Source: JBPCOB01 sp051000715 (GTDB taxonomy: Bacteria; Actinomycetota; Actinomycetes; JALYNC01). Taken from it: a DNA stretch of 7,409 nt. Positions 1-6,161 of the stretch are shown in pieces. A program made the position numbers and the translations under genes. The notes beneath the pieces were generated by a model. That model did not search any database. It saw only the letters and a program-made list of their open reading frames with translations, and was not told where the DNA came from. Position 1 is the first letter of the stretch. The number at the start of each line of letters is the position of its first letter. The DNA is taken from assembly GCA_051000715.1 (NCBI GenBank), contig JBPCOB010000184.1, positions 1-7,409 on the forward strand, given 5' to 3'.

Positions 1-1079
1 ATCGCGTCGGCGAGCACCAGCCGGCCCTCGGCGTCGGTGTTGATCACCTCGACCCGCTTGCCGCCGTACATCGTCAGGACGTCGGAGGGCCGGATGGCGG
101 TGCCGCTGGGCATGTTCTCGGCGGTCGGCAGCCAGCCGGTGACGTTGAGCCCCGGCTCCAGGGTCGCGATCGCGACCATCGCGCCGAGGACGGCTGCCGC
201 GCCGCTCATGTCGGCCTTCATCCACTCCATGGCCTGCGACGACTTGATCGACAGCCCGCCCGAGTCGAACGTGATCCCCTTGCCCACGAACGCGATCGAG
301 CGGGTCGCCTTGGGCGCCGTGTAACGCAGCGAGATCAGCCGCGGTGGGGAGCTCGAGCCCTGGCCGACGCCCAGGATGCCGCCGTACCCGCCCTTGCGCA
401 GCGCCTTGTCGTCCATGACGTCGACACGTAGCCCGAGCGGCTGAGCCGCGGCCAGGGCGGCATCGGCGAGGTCCTGCGGATGCAGATCCGAAGCCGGGGT
501 GTTGACCAGGTCGCGGACCAGCGCGACCGCCCGGATGACCGCCTCCGCCCGCCGGGTGGCCTCCTTGGCAGCCTGGTCGCGGGTGTTGGCGACCAGGAGC
601 GTGGCAGCGGCCACCGGTGGCTTGCGGCTGTCCTTGGAGGCGACGTGGTAGCGCTCGAAGCTGTACGCGCCGAGCAGCAGTCCCTCGCTGACCGCCCGCA
701 GCTCGTCGGCCCCGGCGACGCCGTTGGCCTGCGCGAGGGTCACCGCGACCTTGCCGGTGCCGGCGAGCGCTCGTACCCCGGCCCCCGCAGCGCGGCGCAG
801 GGTCTCCGCGGAGTACGGCGCACCGTTGGGGCCGAGGCCGACGGCGACCACCGTGGGCGCGGTGGTGGCACCCAAGGTCGCCAGCTTGGTGACCTCACCG
901 GCAGCGCCGGTGGCACCCAGCCCGGTCAGCGCCTGGAGGAGCCGGCCGCCCAGTGCGGCGTCGACCGCCTCGGCACCGGGAGCGAGCAGCGGCCCGTCGT
1001 CGGCCTTGGCGATGCCGACGACGAGGGCGTCCACCTTCAGGCGGTCTGCCGCGTTGCTGCTCAGGCTGAGGCTGGTCAT
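1..1079 (-). CDS. pepA: Leucyl aminopeptidase (M17 family), 3' end off window
   Basis: Cytosolic two-metal aminopeptidase that removes N-terminal residues, notably Leu, from peptides. About 359 residues are visible; the family is usually about 500, so roughly the last 140 lie beyond the left edge. An N-terminal domain (about 1-170) precedes the catalytic domain. The catalytic domain starts around VRDLVNTPASDLHP (188-201) and continues with GKGITFDSGG (266-275), MKADMSGAAAVLG (287-299) and the M17 signature NTDAEGRL (347-354). By alignment from memory with E. coli PepA, the metal ligands and catalytic residues are K267, D272, D290, D349, E351 and R353, all present, so the enzyme looks active. 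The start was set at the ATG at 1079, giving MTSLSLSS, which resembles other actinobacterial PepA N-termini. A second in-frame ATG lies 6 bp upstream (1085), and neither has a clear Shine-Dalgarno. It is divergent from gcvT with about 90 bp between. Confidence 0.96.
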   Translation of the reverse strand, partial: MTSLSLSSNAADRLKVDALVVGIAKADDGPLLAPGAEAVDAALGGRLLQALTGLGATGAAGEVTKLATLGATTAPTVVAVGLGPNGAPYSAETLRRAAGAGVRALAGTGKVAVTLAQANGVAGADELRAVSEGLLLGAYSFERYHVASKDSRKPPVAAATLLVANTRDQAAKEATRRAEAVIRAVALVRDLVNTPASDLHPQDLADAALAAAQPLGLRVDVMDDKALRKGGYGGILGVGQGSSSPPRLISLRYTAPKATRSIAFVGKGITFDSGGLSIKSSQAMEWMKADMSGAAAVLGAMVAIATLEPGLNVTGWLPTAENMPSGTAIRPSDVLTMYGGKRVEVINTDAEGRLVLADA

Positions 1080-1113
1080 GGGCATCCGATCGAGATGGCC
1101 GAGGGTTCCGCCG

Positions 1114-1119
1114 ATGCTA
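1114..1119 (-). promoter_or_regulatory. Possible -10 element for pepA
   Basis: On the minus strand this reads TAGCAT, fitting the actinobacterial TAnnnT -10 pattern. It lies 29-35 bp before the two candidate pepA start codons and would give a leader of about 20-28 nt. No convincing -35 hexamer is visible at the right distance. The hexamer sits in the spacer of a 6 bp inverted repeat (CCGCCG at 1108-1113, CGGCGG at 1124-1129). In GC-rich DNA such an AT-containing hexamer is suggestive only. Confidence 0.25.
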
Positions 1120-1158
1120 TGCCCGGCGGTCCATCACGCGCCTCCTCACCACCGGCGG

Positions 1159-1164
1159 TAGTTT
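1159..1164 (+). promoter_or_regulatory. Likely -10 element for leaderless gcvT mRNA
   Basis: TAGTTT matches the TAnnnT consensus of actinobacterial housekeeping promoters. It ends 6 nt before the A of the gcvT ATG at 1171, so the expected transcription start falls on or within a base of the start codon. There is no Shine-Dalgarno-like purine tract upstream of this ATG (the ten preceding bases are gtttgcgccg). Both facts fit a leaderless transcript, a common arrangement in Actinobacteria. No recognisable -35 box is seen. Confidence 0.45.
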
Positions 1165-1170
1165 GCGCCG

Positions 1171-2268
1171 ATGGGCCTGCTTCGCTCGCCGCTGTACGAC
1201 CGGCACCTGGCACTCGGCGCCAAGATGGCCGACTTCGGCGGCTGGGAGATGCCGATCGAGTACCCCAGCGGCGGCGTGCTCAAGGAGCACCTGGCGGTCC
1301 GTACGGCGGTCGGGATCTTCGACGTCAGCCATCTGGGCAAAGCCGTCGTACGGGGCGCCGGCGCTGCTGATTTCGTCAACACCTGCCTCACCAACGACCT
1401 GCGGCGGATCGGTCCGGGACGCGCCCAGTACACGTTGTGCTGCGACGACGCCAGCGGTGGCGTGGTCGATGACCTGATCGCCTACCTGCGCAGCGAGGAG
1501 GAGGTCTTCCTGATCCCGAACGCGGCGAACACCGCCGAGGTCGTACGCCGGCTCGCCGCGGCGGCGCCGGCCGGCATCGAGGTCGAGGACCTGCATCGCG
1601 CGCTCGGCGTCATCGCCGTGCAAGGACCCCGCTCGGCGCAGCTGCTCGAGGCGGTGGGGCTGCCCACTCGCCAGTCCTACATGTCCTTCGTCACGGCCGA
1701 CTGGCGCGGGCTGCCGGTGGTGACCTGCCGGTCCGGCTACACCGGCGAGGTCGGTTACGAGCTGCTGCCGCGTTGGGACGCGGCCGGTGAGCTGTGGGAC
1801 GCCCTGCTCGAGGCCGGCCGACCGCTGGGCGGGCTGTCGTGCGGGCTGGGTGCTCGTGACACCCTGCGAACGGAGATGGGCTATCCGCTGCACGGCCAGG
1901 ACCTGTCGTTGGCCATCACGCCGGTGCAGGCTCGGGTCGGTTGGGCGGTGGGCTGGGACAAGCCGGCGTTCTGGGGACGCGACGCGTTGCTTTCGGAGCG
2001 GGCCGAAGGGGCTGCCCGGCTGCTGTGGGGCCTGGAGTCGCAGGATCGTGGCATTCCCCGGCCGCACATGACCGTGACCGATGCGGCGGGCCGGGCCGTG
2101 GGCGAGGTCACCAGCGGCACGTTCTCCCCGAGCCGGCGGGTGGGCATCGCGCTGGCCCTGCTCGACCGGTCGGTTGCCGAGGACGACGCCGTGAGCGTCG
2201 ACGTACGGGGTCGGGTGTCCTCGATGCGGGTGGTCAAGCCCCCCTTCGTCCAGGCGTCGACCCGGTGA
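1171..2268 (+). CDS. gcvT: Aminomethyltransferase, glycine cleavage system T protein
   Basis: It transfers the methylene group from aminomethyl-lipoyl GcvH to tetrahydrofolate, releasing ammonia, in the cytosolic glycine cleavage complex. The protein has 365 residues, full length for the family. Visible landmarks are LYDRHLALGAKMADFGGWEMP (8-28), FDVSHLGK (50-57) and GGVVDDLIAY (96-105), which contains D101, the conserved catalytic Asp of characterised T proteins. SGYTGEVGYEL (188-198), GLGARDTLRTEMGYPLHGQDL (225-245) and GEVTSGTFSPS (311-321) follow. The C-terminal beta-barrel domain (about 280-358) is complete and ends VKPPF. No key residue appears lost. The start at 1171 gives the usual short N-terminus and sits directly after a TAGTTT box, so the mRNA is probably leaderless. 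gcvP and gcvH are not in the window. Its last codon overlaps the GTG start of the next gene. Confidence 0.96.
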   Translation: MGLLRSPLYDRHLALGAKMADFGGWEMPIEYPSGGVLKEHLAVRTAVGIFDVSHLGKAVVRGAGAADFVNTCLTNDLRRIGPGRAQYTLCCDDASGGVVDDLIAYLRSEEEVFLIPNAANTAEVVRRLAAAAPAGIEVEDLHRALGVIAVQGPRSAQLLEAVGLPTRQSYMSFVTADWRGLPVVTCRSGYTGEVGYELLPRWDAAGELWDALLEAGRPLGGLSCGLGARDTLRTEMGYPLHGQDLSLAITPVQARVGWAVGWDKPAFWGRDALLSERAEGAARLLWGLESQDRGIPRPHMTVTDAAGRAVGEVTSGTFSPSRRVGIALALLDRSVAEDDAVSVDVRGRVSSMRVVKPPFVQASTR

Positions 2269-2801
2269 GCGCCGGTCCGTCCAAGGGCGCCCGGGTCCTG
2301 CTGATGGGGATGATGGGCTGCGGCAAGACGACCGTCGGTACCGCCCTGTCCAACCGGACCGGCTGGGAGTACCTGGACAACGACGAGCTGGTCCACCGCG
2401 CCACCGGCGACAAGACGCCAGACATCTTGCGCGAGCAGGGCGAGCTAGCGCTGCGCAACGCCGAGTCGGCGGCGTTGACCGAGGCGCTGCGCATCCCGAC
2501 ACCGGTGATCGCCGCGGTGGCCGGCGGCATCGTGGAGGACCCGGCCGATCGGGAGCGGCTGCGGACCGGCGGCTATGTCGTGTGGCTGCGGGCCCGGATC
2601 TCCACGCTTGCCGACCGCGTCGGCTCGGGCGAGGGTCGCCCGTGGCTGCAGCCGGACCCGGTCGCCGCCCTGGCCCGGCTCTACCGGGGTCGCGAGGAGC
2701 TCTACCGCCAGACGGCGACCCTCATCATTGACGTGGACGACGTCGCGCCGGACGACCTGGCCGGCGCGATCCGCGACGGGCTGGCCGCCAGCTCGAGCTG
2801 A
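2265..2801 (+). CDS. Shikimate kinase-like P-loop kinase
   Basis: Predicted 178-residue cytosolic kinase of the shikimate kinase fold; shikimate kinase phosphorylates the 3-OH of shikimate with ATP. The Walker A motif is GMMGCGKTT (15-23). The DxD pair is in YLDND (D38, D40). R64 lies in the GELALRNAE stretch (59-67) corresponding to the family's GE..FR..E. The LID region carries R125 in RPWL, and the C-terminal RxxLYxxxA motif has R143. The shikimate-contacting GGG motif is changed: VAGGIV (85-90) has Ala in place of the first Gly. Length is typical of AroK (about 170-180). The start is the GTG that overlaps the gcvT stop (GTGA), which implies translational coupling; a longer upstream reading in this frame would only be a shadow of gcvT. 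No aroB, aroC or aroE is nearby, so a diverged paralogue acting on another small hydroxylated substrate is possible. Confidence 0.8.
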   Translation: MSAGPSKGARVLLMGMMGCGKTTVGTALSNRTGWEYLDNDELVHRATGDKTPDILREQGELALRNAESAALTEALRIPTPVIAAVAGGIVEDPADRERLRTGGYVVWLRARISTLADRVGSGEGRPWLQPDPVAALARLYRGREELYRQTATLIIDVDDVAPDDLAGAIRDGLAASSS

Positions 2802-2809
2802 GCGTCAGC
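2797..2809. repeat. Inverted repeat spanning the two convergent stop codons
   Basis: GCTGA, a 3-base loop (gcg) and TCAGC form a perfect 5 bp inverted repeat that contains the TGA of the kinase gene and the reverse-strand TGA of the DUF421 gene. A 10 bp palindrome, AGCTCGAGCT (2790-2799), overlaps its left arm. Neither is followed by a T tract on either strand, so this is not a textbook intrinsic terminator. Part of the symmetry is simply two facing TGA codons. Confidence 0.5.
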
Positions 2810-3353
2810 CGCGCGCGAGCAGGTGGTCGAGCTTCGCCTCCAGCCGCGCGACATCGCCGCGGGTGGCGCTCTGCGCGTCCGGCCGGAGGTCGACGACCAG
2901 TACGCCGCCCGGGTTGAGGGTGGCCTCGGCGACCTGCCCCGGGTCGTCGGCGTTCTGCCGGCGCAGGGCGGCGGCAACCTCGGCCTTGTTCAGCCCCTCC
3001 CGGCGCAGCACGTGCTCGTCGTAGTGCCCGTCCCGGATCAGCACGGTCGGGCTGCCCTGCATGAGCCGGGACAGGGCCGGGTGGGCGGCCGCCCGCACCA
3101 CCACGGCGTTGACGGCGACCAGTACCACCGCACCCAGCAACCCACCTATCAGCGAGTTGTCCTCGCCGATGATGGCGTTCTGGACGACGTTGGAGAGCAG
3201 CAGCATGACGACTAGGTCGAACGAGGTGAGCTGTGCCAGGTCCCGTTTGCCGGCCACCCGAAGGATGAGCCCCAGAGCGGCGTATACCGCGACGGTTCGC
3301 AGCACCTTCTCGGCGATCGGTACGCCGACGGTGAACAGGTCGTGGGCGATCAC
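2805..3353 (-). CDS. DUF421 (YetF/YcaP-type) membrane protein
   Basis: Predicted 182-residue membrane protein of unknown biochemical function. Three hydrophobic segments at about 16-34, 46-62 and 68-88 carry the family's typical GKRDLAQLTSFDLVVMLL stretch (35-52). A soluble C-terminal domain follows (about 97-156) with SPTVLIRDGHYDEHVLRREGL and later LNPGGVLVVDLR, as in DUF421/YetF proteins. The last 20 residues (RGDVARLEAKLDHLLARG) look like an amphipathic, possibly coiled-coil helix. The start is the GTG at 3353, preceded by GGAGG with a 4-base gap. The longer reading up to 3434 would run into cobS and encode non-family sequence. It begins 10 bp after the cobS stop, so it is probably the last gene of that operon. 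Its stop faces the kinase stop at a distance of 3 bp. Homologues occur near spore or stress genes in Bacillus, but no role can be assigned here. Confidence 0.88.
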   Translation of the reverse strand: MIAHDLFTVGVPIAEKVLRTVAVYAALGLILRVAGKRDLAQLTSFDLVVMLLLSNVVQNAIIGEDNSLIGGLLGAVVLVAVNAVVVRAAAHPALSRLMQGSPTVLIRDGHYDEHVLRREGLNKAEVAAALRRQNADDPGQVAEATLNPGGVLVVDLRPDAQSATRGDVARLEAKLDHLLARG

Positions 3354-3357
3354 AGCG

Positions 3358-3362
3358 CCTCC
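3358..3362 (-). promoter_or_regulatory. Shine-Dalgarno of the DUF421 gene
   Basis: On the minus strand this reads GGAGG, 4 bases before the GTG at 3353 and just after the cobS stop. It is the only strong Shine-Dalgarno I see for the complete genes in this window, and it decides the start of the DUF421 gene over longer readings that overlap cobS. Confidence 0.7.
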
Positions 3363-3363
3363 A

Positions 3364-4158
3364 TCAGTTGAGTGCGGCCATGGCAAGCAGGACCACGGTG
3401 GTCGCGACCTCCACCAGCGCGCCCAGCACATCACCGGTGATGCCGCCGAACCGGCGTACCGACTGCCGGCGCAGCAACGCGGCGACGCCCAGCCCGGCCG
3501 CCAGGGCGCCGACCGCCCGCAAGCTGCCGGTCAGCGAGCCGGCGTCGGAGTCCAGCCGCCCGTACGCCGCGGCCTCCACGGCGACCACAGCGGTCAGCGC
3601 CAGCGCGACGACCGGACGGACGGTGCCGGCCACTAGCGCACCGAGGCCGTCCGGCCGGGCGGCCGGCGTTCGCGGCGTACAGGCCAGAACGACCGCGAGC
3701 CGGCCGGTGAGCACGGCCAGCAACAGCGACTGGGTGCCACGGTGGCCCAGGACACACACGGTCAAGGCGCCGACCTGCACCAGCACGTTGAGGATCAGGG
3801 CGGCGACCCCCACGGCGCCGGCGCCCGGCTCAGCCATGATCTGCAGGGCCCGATTCCGGGGAGCGTCCGAGGCCAGGCCGTCCGCGGTGTCCGCGAGCCC
3901 GTCGAGGTGCCGACCGCGCGTCAGCAGGGTGAGCGAGGTGATCGCCAGGGCGCCCACCAGCGGGAGGCCGAGCCGCTCCTGGTAGAGCATCCGCGCAACG
4001 AGCAGCACCCCCGCCGCCGCGAGCCCGAGCACGGCGCCGAGCAGCGGGCCGAGTGCGATCGCCCGGCCGGCGGCCCGCCGGTCCACCTGCCCGACCCGTC
4101 CAACGCGCACCGGTACGGCGGTGAACGTGGTCAGCGCCAGCCGCAGGCCGTCACCCAC
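3364..4158 (-). CDS. cobS: Adenosylcobinamide-GDP ribazoletransferase (cobalamin synthase)
   Basis: Integral membrane enzyme that condenses adenosylcobinamide-GDP with alpha-ribazole (or its phosphate), releasing GMP, to complete the cobamide nucleotide loop. It has 264 residues, normal for the family (about 250-270). Motifs: FTAVPV near the N-terminus (12-17), RGRHLDGLADTADGL (81-95) with the His and Asp residues typical of CobS, IMAEPGAGAVGV (107-118) corresponding to the MKD..iG..Gv motif of other CobS proteins but with Glu for Asp, and RRFGGITGDVLGALVE (235-250). Several hydrophobic helices (about 33-55, 65-80, 113-138, 143-160, 178-198, 213-229, 244-262) fit a polytopic protein. The start is the GTG at 4158, overlapping the end of cobT by 8 bp; there is no good Shine-Dalgarno, so translation is probably coupled to cobT. 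Confidence 0.95.
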   Translation of the reverse strand: MGDGLRLALTTFTAVPVRVGRVGQVDRRAAGRAIALGPLLGAVLGLAAAGVLLVARMLYQERLGLPLVGALAITSLTLLTRGRHLDGLADTADGLASDAPRNRALQIMAEPGAGAVGVAALILNVLVQVGALTVCVLGHRGTQSLLLAVLTGRLAVVLACTPRTPAARPDGLGALVAGTVRPVVALALTAVVAVEAAAYGRLDSDAGSLTGSLRAVGALAAGLGVAALLRRQSVRRFGGITGDVLGALVEVATTVVLLAMAALN

Positions 4159-5227
4159 CGGCGTCCCGGCCGCTCAACTGGGCCGAGTCCAAGGTCGCCA
4201 TCTCGGCCAGAGTGGCAGCCGCCGCAGTGAGCAGCGGCAGCGCGACCAGCCCACCGGTGCCCTCACCGAGGCGCATCCCGAGATCCAGCAGAGGGAGCAG
4301 CCCAAGCCGCTCGAGTGCGCGGTGCTGCGCCGGCTCGGGGGAGCGCGAGCCGGCAACCTCCCAGGTGGGGACACGAGGCGCGATACGCGCCGCCACCAGG
4401 GCGGTGGCGGCCGACACCACGCCGTCCAGCACGACCGGCGTACGGCGCACCGCTGCCTGGATCAGGAAGCCGGTCATCGCGGCTAGATCGGCCCCGCCGG
4501 CAGTGGCGAGCAGGCCGAGCGGGTCGCCGGCCATCGGCCGGGCCCGGCGCATGGCGTCGCGCACGACCGCGGCTTTGCGCATCCAGCCAGCATCGTCGAT
4601 ACCGCTGCCGCGACCGACGACGGCGGACGGCTCCTCGCCGGTGAGGGCGGCTACCAGCACCGCGGCCGGGGCGGTGTTGCCGACGCCCATGGCTCCCGCG
4701 ATCAACAGATCGGCGCCCCCGTCCACCTCCTCGTCCGCGATCGCCATCCCGGCGCGAAAGGCTTGGGCCGCCTCGGCGGCGGTCAGCGCATCCTCGACGT
4801 CGATGCGGCCGCAGGAGCGCCGTACCTTGTGCCGAGTCGTCTCGGCCGGCGCTCCGGCGAGGTCGGCGTCCACCGCCATGTTCACCACCCGTACGGTCAC
4901 CCCGAGCCGGTTGGCCAGCACGTTGACGGCCGCGCCACCGGCGAGGATGTTGGCCACCATCTGCGCCGTGGCCTCCGGTGGGTATGCCGACACACCGGCC
5001 CGCGCCACCCCGTGGTCGCCGGCGAAGACCACCACTCGGGCCCGGGCCGGTGGCTCGGGTGGGCAGCGAGCCTGGACGGCGGCGAGCCAGACCGACAGCT
5101 CCTCCAGCCGCCCTAGAGAACCCGGTGGCTTGGTGAGCTGCCGCTGGCGTTGGCGGGCCGCCGCCGCCGCCTCGGCGTCGGGGGTGCCGACCGCGTCAGC
5201 CAGCGCGGCAAGGTCGAGGAAGGGCAT
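4151..5227 (-). CDS. cobT: Nicotinate-nucleotide--dimethylbenzimidazole phosphoribosyltransferase
   Basis: It transfers phosphoribose from nicotinate mononucleotide to a lower-ligand base such as 5,6-dimethylbenzimidazole, giving alpha-ribazole 5'-phosphate for CobS. The protein has 358 residues, typical length. Motifs in order: LTKPPGSLGRLEEL (31-44), FAGDHGVARAGVSAYP (68-83), QMVANILAGGAAVNVLA (89-105), GAMGVGNTAPAA (178-189), GRGSGIDDAG (205-214), GGADLAAMTGF (244-254), TPVVLDGVVSAAAL-like (263-277), and LGLLPLLDLGMRLGEGTG (308-325) with E322 at the place of the catalytic Glu (E317 in the Salmonella enzyme). The GAMG motif is usually GEMG or GDMG in homologues I recall, so an acidic residue near the active site is replaced by Ala179. 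The ATG at 5227 is the only ATG or GTG start before an in-frame stop; no Shine-Dalgarno precedes it. It lies 58 bp after the ECF S-component gene and overlaps cobS by 8 bp. Confidence 0.95.
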   Translation of the reverse strand: MPFLDLAALADAVGTPDAEAAAAARQRQRQLTKPPGSLGRLEELSVWLAAVQARCPPEPPARARVVVFAGDHGVARAGVSAYPPEATAQMVANILAGGAAVNVLANRLGVTVRVVNMAVDADLAGAPAETTRHKVRRSCGRIDVEDALTAAEAAQAFRAGMAIADEEVDGGADLLIAGAMGVGNTAPAAVLVAALTGEEPSAVVGRGSGIDDAGWMRKAAVVRDAMRRARPMAGDPLGLLATAGGADLAAMTGFLIQAAVRRTPVVLDGVVSAATALVAARIAPRVPTWEVAGSRSPEPAQHRALERLGLLPLLDLGMRLGEGTGGLVALPLLTAAAATLAEMATLDSAQLSGRDAGG

Positions 5228-5285
5228 CAGCCGGGCAGGCTAGCGAGTTGCGAGCCGCTGCCGCCGGCCGGGCCCAGCGTCCCGT

Positions 5286-6161
5286 TCAGCGGAATTCGAC
5301 CGGCGCGTCGAAGGCGGCGCGCCGGGCCGCCCGGCGCAGCGCGAGCAGGACCGGCCGCCCGGCGACCAGCACCAGCAGGAAGTTCGTCACTGCCCGGGGC
5401 ACGTCGAAGCCGAGCGAGGTGGCCAGATCAAAGGCGAGGAAGTGTCGGAGGTTGAGCACAAGGCCGGCGTTGGGGTCGAAGGCCAGCCCGCTGCCGACCG
5501 GCGTACCGGCACCGAACGGCCAGAACCACAGGTTGAGCAGCAGGCCGTAGACCAGTCCGGCCACGACGCCGTACGCCGCCAGCATGGCCACCTCCCAGCG
5601 GCCGCGGGCCGGCGGCAGGCAGCCGGCGAAGAAGCCGACCCAGCCGGCGCCGAGCATCTGGAAGGGCAGCCACGGCCCCACGCCGCCGGTCAGCATCGCG
5701 CTGGCGAACAGCGTGAGAGCGCCCAGAACGAAGCCGAAGCCACGACCCAGCACCCGGCCGGCCAGGATCAGCAGCAGGAAGACCGGGGTCACCCCGGTGA
5801 ACCCGCCGCCGAGCGGGCGCAGCGCCGCCCCGCAGGCCGTGAGCACGCCGAGCATCGCCACCGCCTTGGCGTCCATGCCACCGTCAGCGAGCTCGGCCAG
5901 CACTACCCCGAGGAGCAGCGGTAGCAGTACGACGAACAGCCAGGAGGCGTCCCGGGTGTGCCCGAGGGTGTCGCCGGCGGCGAGGGTCGGCACGAGCAGT
6001 GGCCAGCCGAACGCGACGACGCCGAGCGCGGACAGGGTGGTGAGCGCCAGTGCGGACCGGCCGCGAAACCGGATCGCCGGCCGCCCGGCCGGCACCGCCG
6101 GAGGCGCCTCGACGGGGGGCGCCTCTACCGGAGGCCCCTCGACCCGCGATTCCGCGCTCAT
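5286..6161 (-). CDS. ECF-type ABC transporter substrate-binding (S) membrane component
   Basis: Predicted 291-residue polytopic membrane protein that would bind the substrate and pair with ECF ATPase and T subunits. A Pro-rich cytoplasmic-looking N-terminus (about 1-30) is followed by hydrophobic segments at about 38-60, 73-91, 98-116, 124-138, 142-160, 165-182, 191-213 and 240-275. The core GGGFTGVTPVFLLL (118-131) and GPWLPFQMLGAGWVGFFAG (162-180) resemble ECF S proteins of the cobalamin-associated type. I recognise this from general similarity, not from a conserved catalytic motif. The ATG at 6161 overlaps the stop of the ATPase gene (ATGA), giving coupled translation; longer readings in this frame are shadows of the ATPase gene. 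Lying between an ECF ATPase and cobT-cobS, it probably imports a corrinoid, corrinoid precursor or lower-ligand base, but the substrate is inferred. A 58 bp gap with no clear promoter separates it from cobT. Confidence 0.8.
   Translation of the reverse strand: MSAESRVEGPPVEAPPVEAPPAVPAGRPAIRFRGRSALALTTLSALGVVAFGWPLLVPTLAAGDTLGHTRDASWLFVVLLPLLLGVVLAELADGGMDAKAVAMLGVLTACGAALRPLGGGFTGVTPVFLLLILAGRVLGRGFGFVLGALTLFASAMLTGGVGPWLPFQMLGAGWVGFFAGCLPPARGRWEVAMLAAYGVVAGLVYGLLLNLWFWPFGAGTPVGSGLAFDPNAGLVLNLRHFLAFDLATSLGFDVPRAVTNFLLVLVAGRPVLLALRRAARRAAFDAPVEFR
6099..6143 (-). repeat. Three tandem 15 bp repeats encoding VE(G/A)PP
   Basis: Three consecutive 15-base units near the start of the S-component gene encode VEGPP, VEAPP and VEAPP (residues 7-21). 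On the minus strand the first unit is GTCGAGGGGCCTCCG. The third differs from it by one base; the middle one differs from the third at four positions. The array keeps the reading frame and extends a Pro/Glu-rich tail ahead of the first membrane helix. Confidence 0.85.

Noticed and set aside
480..1370. A 296-codon plus-strand open frame opposite pepA
   Set aside because: It is antisense to pepA and runs into gcvT in another frame; its composition is shadow-like and no motif is present.
1117..2502. A 461-codon open reading frame on the minus strand opposite gcvT and the kinase gene
   Set aside because: It lies antisense to two clearly recognisable genes, and its translation is Arg/Pro/Ala-rich low-complexity sequence without any domain, as expected for stop-poor frames in GC-rich DNA.
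2805..3434. Longer DUF421 reading frame starting at 3434
   Set aside because: The added 27 residues overlap cobS and do not resemble the family; GTG at 3353 has a GGAGG in front.
5237..5242. TAGCCT on the minus strand as a leaderless promoter for cobT
   Set aside because: It fits TAnnnT but is 9 bp from the ATG rather than 6-7, lacks a -35 element, and the gene is in a tight co-directional run, so read-through from upstream is the simpler explanation.
5257..5278. Imperfect GC-rich dyad between the S-component gene and cobT, considered as a terminator or riboswitch remnant
   Set aside because: Only GCTG/CAGC ends and a CCGG centre pair, with three mismatches between, and there is no T tract. 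The whole gap is 58 bp, too short for a cobalamin riboswitch.
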